36,308 nucleotides of DNA, from the NCBI GenBank assembly GCA_023413895.1, contig JAEZOU010000085.1, positions 1 to 36,308 on the forward strand. The letters run 5' to 3'. Of this stretch, positions 26,962-35,748 are shown piece by piece. Positions within the stretch are counted from its first letter, which is position 1, and each line of letters begins with the position of its first letter. Made by a program: the position numbers and the translations under genes. The notes beneath the pieces were generated by a model. It searched no databases and was not told where the DNA came from. It worked only from the letters and a program-made list of their open reading frames with translations. This DNA is from Bacteroidota bacterium. Its GTDB lineage: Bacteria; Bacteroidota; Bacteroidia; Bacteroidales; WCHB1-69.

Positions 26962-27705
26962 TTACAGATTAGGATTCGGCAAACAATTACTACAATAGTG
27001 TTGTCCTTTAGCGATGGGAGTACCACAACCTTGACAACGTTTGTTAATTCTTTTCATTGCAATACGCCAAAGCAGAATATCGAAAAAGTAAAAAGCAAAC
27101 ATCAGCGAAGTAGCATAACTTGGGTCAATAGATGCGTATAAATTTGATTCAAAAAGGAAAAAGTCGTACAAGAAATGCAGCAGAACGGGAACTGCGATAG
27201 CCAGAAAACCGAACCGCAACTTATTCTGTTTTCTGAATTTTGCCATTGAAAGGTAATATCCCATTACTACAGCAAAGAAAAAGTGCGCGGGAACAGCAAA
27301 GATAGCACGCGAGATTGCCACACCTATTCCACCATTAGCCACATAGAGTACATTCTCAACTCCAGCAAATCCCAAGGAGAGAAATGTGGAATAGACAATT
27401 CCATCGAAGAACTCGTTAAAATTCCGATTTTTCCAAACAATCCATACTAAAAAAAGGAATTTCAACAACTCTTCAGGAAGTGCCGCACCAAAGAGACTCT
27501 GTACCCAAGGCAAAGTACCTTCAAAGCTAACTCCTATTTGTTGCAATAACCAGAAGATAATCAGCACAGATACTGCAACACCTACGCCGCCCAATAAACA
27601 CTTGAAAAGCAAGCCGAAAGGTTCCTTTTCAAACTTATCTTTAATATAGATATAGATAGCTAATGCAATAACTGGAGCAAGCGAAAGTACTAATAATAAG
27701 CCCAT
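26962..27705 (-). CDS. prsW: PrsW-family intramembrane metalloprotease with C-terminal zinc ribbon
   Basis: 247 aa, about eight transmembrane segments. The PrsW/CAAX-protease signatures are present: LPEELLKF (E78, E79), FDGIVYSTFLSLGFAGVEN (D101, E117), PAHFFFAVVMGY (H141) and LLHFLYDFFLF (H177). In Gram-positives the family makes the first cut of anti-sigma factors; no anti-sigma factor gene is nearby, so the substrate is unknown. After residue 220 there is an added cytoplasmic zinc-ribbon of form CxxC-x10-CxxC (C224, C227, C238, C241). The gene starts 2 nt after the folD stop codon, so the two are coexpressed. Confidence 0.92.
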   Translation of the reverse strand: MGLLLVLSLAPVIALAIYIYIKDKFEKEPFGLLFKCLLGGVGVAVSVLIIFWLLQQIGVSFEGTLPWVQSLFGAALPEELLKFLFLVWIVWKNRNFNEFFDGIVYSTFLSLGFAGVENVLYVANGGIGVAISRAIFAVPAHFFFAVVMGYYLSMAKFRKQNKLRFGFLAIAVPVLLHFLYDFFLFESNLYASIDPSYATSLMFAFYFFDILLWRIAMKRINKRCQGCGTPIAKGQHYCSNCLPNPNL

Positions 27706-27707
27706 TA

Positions 27708-28583
27708 TTATTTACAATTTTTATGATAAGACTTCATAATATTGAGCAACAGACAACACATTGTTACGGATCCAACACCACCAGGAACAGGTGTAATAGA
27801 AGATGCTAACTGTGCAACTTCATCATATTTCACATCGCCACAAAGTCGATATCCTTTTTCGGTAGATTTATCTTCGATTCTATGAATACCCACATCAATA
27901 ACTACAGCTTGTGGTTTAATATAGTCTGCCGTAATCATTTCTGGCTTACCGATTGCCACGACTAAGAGTTCTGCCTGCGCACAAACTGCCTTTAAATCAC
28001 GAGTTTTACTATGGCAAAGAGTTACTGTTGCATTTGCATCAGCACTATTTTGCGACAAAAGGAGTGCGAGAGGTTTGCCGACTATATTACTTCTGCCCAC
28101 GACAACACAATTTTTGCCAGCAGTTTCAATTTTAGAGCGTTTCAAAATCTCCATTACTGCGTAAGGAGTTGCTGGATAGTAGCAATCTTTACCTAATACC
28201 AAGTTTCCCATATTCTGCGGGTGGAAACAATCCACATCTTTATCAGGATTGATATGTGGAAGGATATTTTCCACTGAAATATGTTTAGGTAGGGGAAGTT
28301 GGATAATATAACCATCCACCTCTGGGTCGTTGTTCAGGAATTCAATTGCATCGATAACCTCTTGTTCTTCAGAATTTTCTGGAAATTTATATACAGAACA
28401 GAGAAAACCAACCTCCTTAGCATTTTTTTTCATACTTTCCACGTAAGTTAACGAAGCTCCATCGTTACCCACAATAACAGCTGCCAAGTGGGGTGCTCTT
28501 TTTCCTTCTTTCAATAGCGAATCTACTTGTTGTGCCAATTCAGTTTTAATCTCTTTGGCGATTGCTTTTCCGTCTATAATCAT
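27708..28583 (-). CDS. folD: FolD: methylenetetrahydrofolate dehydrogenase / methenyltetrahydrofolate cyclohydrolase
   Basis: 291 aa, normal length. The bifunctional enzyme interconverts 5,10-methylene-, 5,10-methenyl- and 10-formyl-tetrahydrofolate in one-carbon metabolism. Family motifs: VGNDGASLTYVESMKKNAKE (residues 38-57), IIQLPLPKH (about 97), VVGRSNIVGKPLALLL (about 162, NADP binding) and TPVPGGVGSVT (about 268). Two substitutions at conserved positions stand out. In the YxxxK motif the catalytic lysine position is Met (M51, with K52 and K53 next to it). The usual KDVDGFHP reads KDVDCFHP. Both are clear in the DNA. Activity may still be retained through the adjacent lysines; this is untested. 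The rest of the sequence is intact. prsW follows at once. Confidence 0.95.
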   Translation of the reverse strand: MIIDGKAIAKEIKTELAQQVDSLLKEGKRAPHLAAVIVGNDGASLTYVESMKKNAKEVGFLCSVYKFPENSEEQEVIDAIEFLNNDPEVDGYIIQLPLPKHISVENILPHINPDKDVDCFHPQNMGNLVLGKDCYYPATPYAVMEILKRSKIETAGKNCVVVGRSNIVGKPLALLLSQNSADANATVTLCHSKTRDLKAVCAQAELLVVAIGKPEMITADYIKPQAVVIDVGIHRIEDKSTEKGYRLCGDVKYDEVAQLASSITPVPGGVGSVTMCCLLLNIMKSYHKNCK

Positions 28584-28591
28584 ATCTAAAA

Positions 28592-28630
28592 TTTAAAACA
28601 AAGGAAGGCAGAACAAGTCTTACCTTCCTT
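28592..28630 (-). terminator. Rho-independent terminator of thrS-ffh
   Basis: On the minus strand an 8-bp stem AAGGAAGG/CCTTCCTT (28630-28623 with 28608-28601) encloses 14 nt and is followed by TTTGTTTTAAATTTT. It stands between the ffh stop and the folD start. Confidence 0.7.
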
Positions 28631-28683
28631 ACAATCAAAAAATTATAAATTTAAGTGAAAAATAGATTTCATTTCCAAACTTA

Positions 28684-30018
28684 TTATCGTCTGCCGCGTT
28701 GACTTAAAGCGCGCATAAAATTCTTACCTTTTCCGCCACTTACCAACTTCATCATTTTGCGAGTTTCTTCAAATTGTTTCACCAAACGGTTAACATCTTG
28801 AATATCGTTACCGCTACCCAAAGCGATTCTCTTTTTACGGCTTCCGTTCAAGATATCAGGATTTTTACGTTCTTCTGGAGTCATAGAAAGAATGATAGCT
28901 TCAATATCTTTGAAAGAGTTTTCATCAATATCCATATCTTTCACCACTTTTCCTACACCAGGAATCATACTCATCATATCTTTGATATTGCCCATTTTTT
29001 TGATTTGGGCAATTTGAGCTAAGAAATCGTTGAAATCGAATTGGTCTTTGGTAAGTTTACGTTGCAGGCGAATGGCTTCCTCTTCGTCGAATTGTTCTTG
29101 TGCTTTCTCCACAAACGAGCGGATGTCACCCATTCCCAAGATTCTTTCTGCCAAACGATCGGGGTGGAAAACATCGAGTGCTTCCATTTTTTCACCCACA
29201 CCGATAAACTTAATCGGCTTGTTTACAACAGCTTTGATAGAAAGTGCTGCACCACCTCGGGTATCGCCATCCATCTTGGTAAGGATAACACCGTTGAAGT
29301 CGAGTTTATCGTTGAACGCTTTTGCTGTATTCACCGCATCTTGACCTGTCATCGCATCGACAACAAACAAGATTTCGTGTGGATTTACGGCATCACGGAT
29401 ATTTCCGATTTCGTCCATCATCTCTTCATCAATAGCTAAACGACCTGCCGTATCGATAATAACCACATTATGTCCCCATTCTTTAGCATGTTTCACCGCA
29501 TTTTTAGCGATAGAAACAGGATTTTTGGAATCGGGTTCCGTATAAACTTCTACCTCAATCTGCTCTCCCAACACCTTTAATTGATCGATAGCTGCCGGAC
29601 GATACACGTCGCAAGCCACCAACAACGGTTTTTTACCGCGTTTATGTTTGAGTAGGCGTGCCAATTTTGCAGAGTGAGTCGTTTTACCAGAACCTTGCAA
29701 ACCAGCCATCAAAATGATAGAAGGATTGGCCTTGATATTGATATCCTCCGCTTGATTTCCCATCAGGGCAATCAATTCATCGTAGGTAATTTTCACCATC
29801 AACTGGCTAGGAGAAACAGCTTTGAGCACATTCATACCCAATGCTTTTTTCTTCACCTGATCGGAGAACTCTTTAGCAATTTTGTAGTTAACGTCCGCAT
29901 CAAGAAGGGCTTTACGCACCTCCTTCATTGTTTCTGCTACATTGATTTCTGTAATATATCCTTGTCCTTTCAGGACTTTAAAAGCTCTTTCTAACTTGCT
30001 TGATAAACTTTCAAACAT
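28684..30018 (-). CDS. ffh: Signal recognition particle protein Ffh
   Basis: 444 aa. This GTPase with 4.5S RNA binds signal sequences of nascent membrane and secretory proteins and delivers them to FtsY. The N domain is at residues 1-85. The G domain has GLQGSGKTTHSAKLA (about 105-120), DTAGRLAIDEEMM (about 188), TKMDGDTRGG (about 245) and GVGEKMEALDVFHP (about 273). The methionine-rich M domain runs from about 325 to the end. The start is 13 nt after the thrS stop, so thrS-ffh form one transcription unit. No 4.5S RNA gene is visible in the window. Confidence 0.98.
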   Translation of the reverse strand: MFESLSSKLERAFKVLKGQGYITEINVAETMKEVRKALLDADVNYKIAKEFSDQVKKKALGMNVLKAVSPSQLMVKITYDELIALMGNQAEDINIKANPSIILMAGLQGSGKTTHSAKLARLLKHKRGKKPLLVACDVYRPAAIDQLKVLGEQIEVEVYTEPDSKNPVSIAKNAVKHAKEWGHNVVIIDTAGRLAIDEEMMDEIGNIRDAVNPHEILFVVDAMTGQDAVNTAKAFNDKLDFNGVILTKMDGDTRGGAALSIKAVVNKPIKFIGVGEKMEALDVFHPDRLAERILGMGDIRSFVEKAQEQFDEEEAIRLQRKLTKDQFDFNDFLAQIAQIKKMGNIKDMMSMIPGVGKVVKDMDIDENSFKDIEAIILSMTPEERKNPDILNGSRKKRIALGSGNDIQDVNRLVKQFEETRKMMKLVSGGKGKNFMRALSQRGRR

Positions 30019-30031
30019 ACCTTATTATCTC

Positions 30032-31969
30032 TTATTTACTTAGTTCTTCCTTGATTTGGTCATTGATAAGTGTAATAAAATCGGAAATTCCCATTACACC
30101 TTTATCGCCTTCAGAGTGTTTTCTGACAGAAAGTGTTCTTTCGGCTTCCTCTTTTTCACCCACAATCAACATATAAGGAATCTTCTTCATCTCCGCATCG
30201 CGGATTTTTCTACCAGTTTTTTCATTTCTTTCATCAATGATTGCGCGTACGCCTGCTTCGTCCAACTCCATTTGAAGATTGCGAGCGTAATCCAAATATT
30301 TCTCGCTGATTGGGAGAATGATTGCTTGATTTGGTGTCAACCACAATGGGAAATTTCCAGCAGTATGTTCCAAAAGAACAGCTACAAAACGCTCCATAGA
30401 ACCGAATGGCGCACGGTGAATCATTACCGGACGACATTTTTGTTGGTTCGCATCGATATATTCCAAATCGAAACGTTCTGGCAAGTTATAATCCACTTGA
30501 ACGGTTCCCAACTGCCATTTTCTGCCCAAAGCGTCCTTCACCATAAAGTCAAGTTTTGGACCATAGAAAGCAGCTTCGCCCAACTCAACGATGGTACTCA
30601 AACCCTTTTCGGCAGCAGCTTCAATAATTGCAGATTCTGCCTTTTGCCAATTTTCGTCAGTACCGATATATTTCTCCTTATTATTCGGATCTCTCAATGA
30701 AACTTGAGCTACAAATTCTTTAAAATCAAGAACTTTGAAGATATAAAGAATAATATCAATTACTTTACAGAACTCCTCTTTCAATTGATCAGGAGTACAG
30801 AAAATGTGCGCATCATCTTGCGTAAATCCTCTTACCCTTGTCAAACCATGCAACTCACCACTTTGCTCATAGCGATAAACAGTTCCGAACTCTGCAAAAC
30901 GCAAAGGAAGGTCGCGGTATGAACGTGGCTTAAGAGCGTAAATTTCACAATGATGAGGACAATTCATAGGTTTCAAGAAGAACTCTTCACCCTCTTGTGG
31001 AGTAGTAATTGGGCGGAAAGAATCTGCACCATATTTTTGGTAGTGACCTGAAGTTTTGTAAAGGTCAACATTACCAATATGAGGACAAAGCACTTGTTGG
31101 TAACCATACTTCTTTTGTACTTTTTTAAGGAATTGCTCTAAGCGGTCGCGCAAAGCATAACCTTGTGGTAACCATAATGGTAAACCTGCACCTACTTTTT
31201 GAGAGAAAGCGAAGAACTCAAGTTCTTTACCTAACTTTCTATGGTCACGTTTTTTAGCCTCTTCCAACATCGTCAAGTACTCTTCCAACTCCTTTTTCTT
31301 TGGGAAAGTAATTCCATAAATACGAGTAAGCTGTTTTCTCTTTTCATCGCCACGCCAATAAGCACCAGCAGTGCTCAACAACTTGATAGCTTTGATAGAA
31401 GCCGTATCAAAAAGGTGAGGTCCACGACAAAGGTCAACAAAATCAGCGGTATCGTAGAAAGTGATAGTTCCATCTTCCAAATCGTTGATTAACTCTACTT
31501 TATATTCATTTCCGATAGAAGTAAAATAATCGAGAGCCTCCTTTTTAGAAACCTCTTTACGTACATATTGTGCTTTACTTTGAGCGATTTCCAACATTTT
31601 AGCTTCAATAGCTGGAAAGTCGTCAGAAGAGATGGTATTATCCATAAAATCGATATCATAGTAGAAGCCATTTTCGATGGCAGGACCGATACCTAATTTT
31701 GCTGTAGGGTACAATTTTTTGATTGCAGCAGCCATAAGGTGAGCAGAAGAGTGCCAGAACACCTCCTTACCTTCAGCGTCATTCCAAGTTAGCAGTTTCA
31801 CGGTTGCGTCTTCAGAAATCGCATAATTGAGCGCAACAATTGCACCATTAACTTTTGCTGCCAACACGTTGCGAGCCAAACCCTCGCTTATGTTTTTTGC
31901 TATTTCATAAGGAGTTACACCATTTTCAAACTCCTTTACCGATTCGTCAGGTAGGGTAATTTTAATCAT
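30032..31969 (-). CDS. thrS: Threonine-tRNA ligase
   Basis: 645 aa from ATG 31969. The in-frame ATG at 32014 is rejected because a TAAATTTG promoter box lies between the two. It charges tRNA-Thr. The TGS domain is at residues 1-60 and the editing domain follows (HSSAHLMAAAIKKLYP near 75, DLCRGPHL near 180). The class II catalytic core has motif 2 (HGLTRVRGFTQDDAHIFC), MNCPHHCEIYALKP with a zinc-binding Cys, and motif 3 (APFGSMERFVAVLLEH). The anticodon-binding domain follows at about 540-645. No T-box leader is visible, as expected for this phylum. Confidence 0.98.
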   Translation of the reverse strand: MIKITLPDESVKEFENGVTPYEIAKNISEGLARNVLAAKVNGAIVALNYAISEDATVKLLTWNDAEGKEVFWHSSAHLMAAAIKKLYPTAKLGIGPAIENGFYYDIDFMDNTISSDDFPAIEAKMLEIAQSKAQYVRKEVSKKEALDYFTSIGNEYKVELINDLEDGTITFYDTADFVDLCRGPHLFDTASIKAIKLLSTAGAYWRGDEKRKQLTRIYGITFPKKKELEEYLTMLEEAKKRDHRKLGKELEFFAFSQKVGAGLPLWLPQGYALRDRLEQFLKKVQKKYGYQQVLCPHIGNVDLYKTSGHYQKYGADSFRPITTPQEGEEFFLKPMNCPHHCEIYALKPRSYRDLPLRFAEFGTVYRYEQSGELHGLTRVRGFTQDDAHIFCTPDQLKEEFCKVIDIILYIFKVLDFKEFVAQVSLRDPNNKEKYIGTDENWQKAESAIIEAAAEKGLSTIVELGEAAFYGPKLDFMVKDALGRKWQLGTVQVDYNLPERFDLEYIDANQQKCRPVMIHRAPFGSMERFVAVLLEHTAGNFPLWLTPNQAIILPISEKYLDYARNLQMELDEAGVRAIIDERNEKTGRKIRDAEMKKIPYMLIVGEKEEAERTLSVRKHSEGDKGVMGISDFITLINDQIKEELSK

Positions 31970-31993
31970 TTTTAGAATTTTTAAACACGGGTG

Positions 31994-32001
31994 CAAATTT
32001 A
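31994..32001 (-). promoter_or_regulatory. -7 box of the thrS-ffh promoter
   Basis: On the minus strand TAAATTTG matches TAnnTTTG, 24 nt before ATG 31969. A clear -33 TTG at normal spacing is not seen. The remaining 226 nt up to the SDR gene (32002-32227) hold no gene or strong hairpin. Confidence 0.55.
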
Positions 32002-32227
32002 CATCATTTTTCAATATGATTGTACATATTTATAGCACGCTTTTTCACAAAAAAAGAAAAAAATATTCAGGTAGATTAGATGATGATAAATTCAACATCA
32101 ATTACCAATTCACATTCGAAATAATGTTGTTTTCGTAATTATTTTCCACACAAAAATTCTATTCATCATTTCTCTCCATCGCAAAATCATAGAGACTCGG
32201 CTCTACTCATTCTGGATTTCAATAACA

Positions 32228-33010
32228 TTAGAACAATTTCCACTTCCGAATCAAGCGTAAAACACCCGTTGGTAAAAAGAAAATGAGAAATAGCAGGATA
32301 TAATTGATAAGACCTGGCGTAATGCTAACCCTGCCGTTGAACATCGCTCTAACACCCCGTTTTGCCAATCTTTCGGGCGTGATGACAATTCCGAAGATAA
32401 CGCCCAATTTCTTGAGAATTGGAGATATATTGTAGAGATCTGTCGCTACTGCGCCCGGACAAACGGCTGTAACATTAATACCTTTGTAACGCAATTCGAC
32501 GTGCAACGAACGCGAGAAGTTCTTCAAAAACGCTTTCGTGGCACTATATGCCGCCAGCCGTTGCACCGCAATATGTGAGGTAATTGAACTCATATTAAGA
32601 ATATAACCTCGTTTCCGCGCTTCCATATCTTTACCAAAATAGTAAATCAACATCGCTGGCGTATTAACGTGTAAGTTGAGAATCAGCGTGTTGTAACGCT
32701 CTGGCTCTTCCATAAAATCACAACTATGATATACGCCCGCATTATTTATTAACACCTCTACCTCAAGATTTTGCGCCTGACAGGTTTCGTAAAGATCGCG
32801 TGCAGCTTCGGGCGTTCCTAAATCGCGCATCAACGGAACAACATCTACCGAAAATTCTTGTCGTAACTCTTCCGCCTTCTCCACAATAGCGTCCGCTTGG
32901 TTGCTGACAATCACCAAGTTATAACCACGTTGCGCCATCACTCGCGCATACTGAAACCCAATTCCAGAACTTGCTCCGGTTACTAAAGCATATTTTTTAG
33001 CACTATTCAT
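32228..33010 (-). CDS. Short-chain dehydrogenase/reductase (SDR) family protein
   Basis: 260 aa. A classical SDR: nucleotide-binding TGASSGIGFQYA (residues 11-22), INNAGVY (88-94) and the catalytic S142, Y155 and K159 (YSATK). The C-terminus (after about residue 235) is hydrophobic and ends in RLIRKWKLF, suggesting membrane association. This resembles the steroid/acyl-type SDRs of the DltE/YqjQ kind. The substrate is unknown. It is the last gene after upp with a 30-nt gap. Confidence 0.9.
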   Translation of the reverse strand: MNSAKKYALVTGASSGIGFQYARVMAQRGYNLVIVSNQADAIVEKAEELRQEFSVDVVPLMRDLGTPEAARDLYETCQAQNLEVEVLINNAGVYHSCDFMEEPERYNTLILNLHVNTPAMLIYYFGKDMEARKRGYILNMSSITSHIAVQRLAAYSATKAFLKNFSRSLHVELRYKGINVTAVCPGAVATDLYNISPILKKLGVIFGIVITPERLAKRGVRAMFNGRVSITPGLINYILLFLIFFLPTGVLRLIRKWKLF

Positions 33011-33040
33011 CTATAAATCAAACTTTTATTTTAATTTCTT

Positions 33041-33700
33041 CTATTCAGTTTTCACGCCATACGCCAAATCACCAGCATCACCTAAACCCGGAACTATGTA
33101 AGATTGCGCTGTCAACTCCTCATCTACCGCACCAATCCAAAGTGTGCAGTTGCGAGGAGAAAGTCGTTTTTTCAAAAATTCAATTCCTTGCACTGAGGAA
33201 ATTACTGCAACAATATGAGTATGATAAGGTTTTCCTGATGTTATCAATTCGTTATAAACCAATTCCATAGAACGTCCTGTCGCCAACATTGGGTCGGCAA
33301 GAATCAACGTTTTTCCCGTTAAATCAGGCGCTGACATATAATCCACCTGAATCTCCATCGAGCCATCGCGGTAATGTTTGCGGAATGCTGAAACAAAGGC
33401 ATTTTCTGCGCGGTCGAAGTAGTTGAGCAAACCTTGATGCAAAGGCAATCCCGCACGTAATATGGTGGCTAACACAAGCTGCTCGCTGATAAAATTCATC
33501 TGTAATTCGCCCAATGGAGTAGTTACAGAACGCTCTTCAAACTTCATCGTTTTGCTAATTTCATACGCAAAAATCTCTCCAATACGCTCCAAATTTCTCC
33601 GAAAACGCATACTATCGCGCTGAATCTCAACATCGCGAAGCTCCGCAATAAACTGATTAAAAAGGGAATTTTCCTGCCCTAAAATACGAATCGATTTCAT
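33041..33700 (-). CDS. upp: Uracil phosphoribosyltransferase
   Basis: 219 aa. It converts uracil and PRPP to UMP, the pyrimidine salvage step. Visible motifs are the N-terminal RDVEIQRDSMRFRRNLERIG, RAGLPLHQGLLNYF (about 83), the PRPP-binding DPMLATGRSM (about 137) and the uracil-binding VPGLGDAGDLAYG near the end. The usual GGS/GSS after DPMLAT is GRS here. It lies in the rfbB cluster, 11 nt after the acyltransferase gene. Confidence 0.95.
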   Translation of the reverse strand: MKSIRILGQENSLFNQFIAELRDVEIQRDSMRFRRNLERIGEIFAYEISKTMKFEERSVTTPLGELQMNFISEQLVLATILRAGLPLHQGLLNYFDRAENAFVSAFRKHYRDGSMEIQVDYMSAPDLTGKTLILADPMLATGRSMELVYNELITSGKPYHTHIVAVISSVQGIEFLKKRLSPRNCTLWIGAVDEELTAQSYIVPGLGDAGDLAYGVKTE

Positions 33701-33711
33701 AATGTTTAAAG

Positions 33712-34623
33712 TTATTTGTTCTTAAATATTTGACGTATAATATTTTCCAATGGAAGTTTGTAAATTTGTATATATGGAATTTCAACAACTTCCGCACCAA
33801 AACCACGATAAAAACGAGCAATATTTTCGTTCATCGAGCCGTTAAAATCGAAGATTAACGATGCTCCTGACCTCATTTTTAGGTAGTTACTAATCAGAAA
33901 AAACATCGACTTCGATGCAGCTTGTTCACTATTGCGCCCCGAAAACCAAAAGCGGATTTTATCGTAATCACGCAGCATAAACGCTCCGGCCAACAGTTTT
34001 CCTTCCGAATCGAAAACACTACAAATCTCGAGCCAACCTCGCTCCTGAGCATAGCGAGCGCAACTTTCCAACAACGCATAATCGCTGTCTCGGAGCGACA
34101 AATTTGCCCCGCGATTTCTTCGGAAAAGGTTGATAATTTCAGAAATCTCTCCCGATAACGAAAAGGTAAGATTCTGCTTTTCAGCACTTTTTATATTTCG
34201 GCGACAATTTTCCGAAAAGTTATGCGCCAGCACTTCAAAAGGTTGCGCCAACGCAAGCCGATAACTCCGTAACGTGCGTTGAGCAATATCGGGACAATTT
34301 TCATTGAGCAGCAAATCTGCACGCTTAAAACGACGAGGAATCCGTTCCAAAAACGCGCGCAATAACTTGTCATCAACGGGCGTATCGGTGAAGATGCCAC
34401 CGCACGAGAAAAAGGTGGGCGTGCAAAGGTAAGAAATGCCCCACTTTCGACGCGCAATCAACGGCATAACCGCTTGATAATCACCCGAAACTAAAGCGCA
34501 CCAATCTGGCGATGCCAAAGATAACATCCCGAAATCGGCAAAAATAGAAGGCGAAAGGGACCGCGCAACGCAACGATTCCACTTCGCCTTGTCAATTTCA
34601 GAATGCCGCAAAAACTCAATCAT
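33712..34623 (-). CDS. FemAB/GNAT-like N-acyltransferase, putative
   Basis: 303 aa from ATG 34623, which overlaps the rfbB stop by 8 nt; an in-frame ATG at 34656 would overlap by 41 nt. The chain looks like two GNAT-type halves. The first holds CTPTFFSCGGIF. The second has RRNIKSAEKQNLTF, GKLLAGAFMLRDYDKIRFWF and IFDFNGSMNENIARFYRGFG, the last resembling the acyl-donor/FemAB signature (DFxGS...xFxxxFG). This family transfers amino acids or acyl groups to cell-wall or sugar substrates. The neighbour rfbB makes a 4-keto-6-deoxy sugar nucleotide, and acyltransferases often modify the derived amino sugars, so a role in surface polysaccharide is plausible but unproven. Confidence 0.75.
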   Translation of the reverse strand: MIEFLRHSEIDKAKWNRCVARSLSPSIFADFGMLSLASPDWCALVSGDYQAVMPLIARRKWGISYLCTPTFFSCGGIFTDTPVDDKLLRAFLERIPRRFKRADLLLNENCPDIAQRTLRSYRLALAQPFEVLAHNFSENCRRNIKSAEKQNLTFSLSGEISEIINLFRRNRGANLSLRDSDYALLESCARYAQERGWLEICSVFDSEGKLLAGAFMLRDYDKIRFWFSGRNSEQAASKSMFFLISNYLKMRSGASLIFDFNGSMNENIARFYRGFGAEVVEIPYIQIYKLPLENIIRQIFKNK

Positions 34624-35662
34624 TCTTGGAATTATAATATTCTTTGTATCTTCCACTTACCACATTTTCCAGCCATTCCGTATTGGCCAAATACCAATCA
34701 ACGGTGGCTTCAAAACCTTCTGTAAAACGTACTTTCGGCTCCCAACCCAACTCACGTTTCAACTTCGAAGCGTCAATCGCATAGCGCAAGTCGTGCCCAG
34801 CTCTATCGGCAACGTAGGTAATCAACGACAAAGAGGTGCCTTCCGCACGACCTAACTTTCTATCCATAATCTCTATCAACTGCTTGATTAAATCGATATT
34901 ACGCCATTCATTATTACCACCAATATTGTAAGTTTCGCCCACTTTCGCCTGATGGAAAATCAGGTCTATCGCCGCAGCATGATCCTCCACATAAAGCCAA
35001 TCGCGCACATTGGTTCCCTGTCCGTAAACAGGAAGCGCAATATTGTTCTTAATGTTATGAATAAAAAGCGGAATCAACTTTTCTGGAAATTGATTAGGAC
35101 CGTAATTATTTGAACAATTGGAAATTACAGTTGGCAACCCAAAAGTATCGTGATAAGCGCGCACAAAATGGTCGGACGACGCTTTCGCCGCTGAATAGGG
35201 ACTATGTGGCTGATAGGGAGTGGTTTCCGTAAAACTTCCCGTTTCGCCCAAACTTCCATACACTTCATCGGTAGAGATGTGATAGAAACGTTTGTCTTCA
35301 AAATTGCCATTCCAGATAGCGCGCGCCGCATTCAGCAAATTTACCGTTCCCACTACGTTGGTCAGCACAAACTGCATCGGATTGGTAATCGAGCGGTCAA
35401 CGTGTGACTCTGCCGCCAAGTGAACAACTCCATCAAATTGATGTTTTTGGAAGAGATTCTGCACAAAATCACCATCGGAAATATCCCCCTTTATAAAGTG
35501 ATAATTGGGTTTATCCTCCACATCTTTTAAATTTTCCAGATTTCCGGCATACGTCAAACAATCCAAATTATATATCTGATAATCAGGATATTTATTCACA
35601 AATAATCTTACCACATGAGAGCCAATAAATCCTGCGCCTCCCGTAATTACAATTTTTTTCAT
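34616..35662 (-). CDS. rfbB: dTDP-glucose 4,6-dehydratase
   Basis: 348 aa. It converts dTDP-glucose to dTDP-4-keto-6-deoxyglucose, the second step toward dTDP-rhamnose and other deoxysugars of LPS or capsule. NAD-binding TGGAGFIGSH is at residues 7-16. The active-site T131-D132-E133 triad lies in ISTDEVYG, Y156 and K160 in YSAAK, and SNNYGPNQFPEKLIPLFI follows at about 185. The other rml genes (rfbA, C, D) are not in the window. It is the first gene of the cluster, and the acyltransferase start overlaps its stop by 8 nt. Confidence 0.97.
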   Translation of the reverse strand: MKKIVITGGAGFIGSHVVRLFVNKYPDYQIYNLDCLTYAGNLENLKDVEDKPNYHFIKGDISDGDFVQNLFQKHQFDGVVHLAAESHVDRSITNPMQFVLTNVVGTVNLLNAARAIWNGNFEDKRFYHISTDEVYGSLGETGSFTETTPYQPHSPYSAAKASSDHFVRAYHDTFGLPTVISNCSNNYGPNQFPEKLIPLFIHNIKNNIALPVYGQGTNVRDWLYVEDHAAAIDLIFHQAKVGETYNIGGNNEWRNIDLIKQLIEIMDRKLGRAEGTSLSLITYVADRAGHDLRYAIDASKLKRELGWEPKVRFTEGFEATVDWYLANTEWLENVVSGRYKEYYNSKND

Positions 35663-35711
35663 TCTTTATAATTTTGTTTTATAACCTATTTTCATACAAA
35701 AAACCGAACTG

Positions 35712-35719
35712 CAAAGTTA
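35712..35719 (-). promoter_or_regulatory. -7 box of the rfbB cluster
   Basis: On the minus strand TAACTTTG matches TAnnTTTG, about 50 nt before ATG 35662. The repeat element copy B starts 30 bp further upstream, so the two may interact. Confidence 0.5.
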
Positions 35720-35748
35720 CAATTTTTTTCGATTCGTTTGAGTTTTTT

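Noticed and set aside
26703..27026. Minus-strand frame of 107 codons overlapping copy A and the end of prsW
   Set aside because: Its only resemblance to another frame (VGLSAQISRLF, also at 35674-35886) comes from the conserved non-coding element, and the rest is a frame shadow of prsW.
32160..32215. TAGAG-ACTCGG-CTCTA inverted repeat after the SDR gene
   Set aside because: A 5-bp stem with no following T-run; no support as a terminator.
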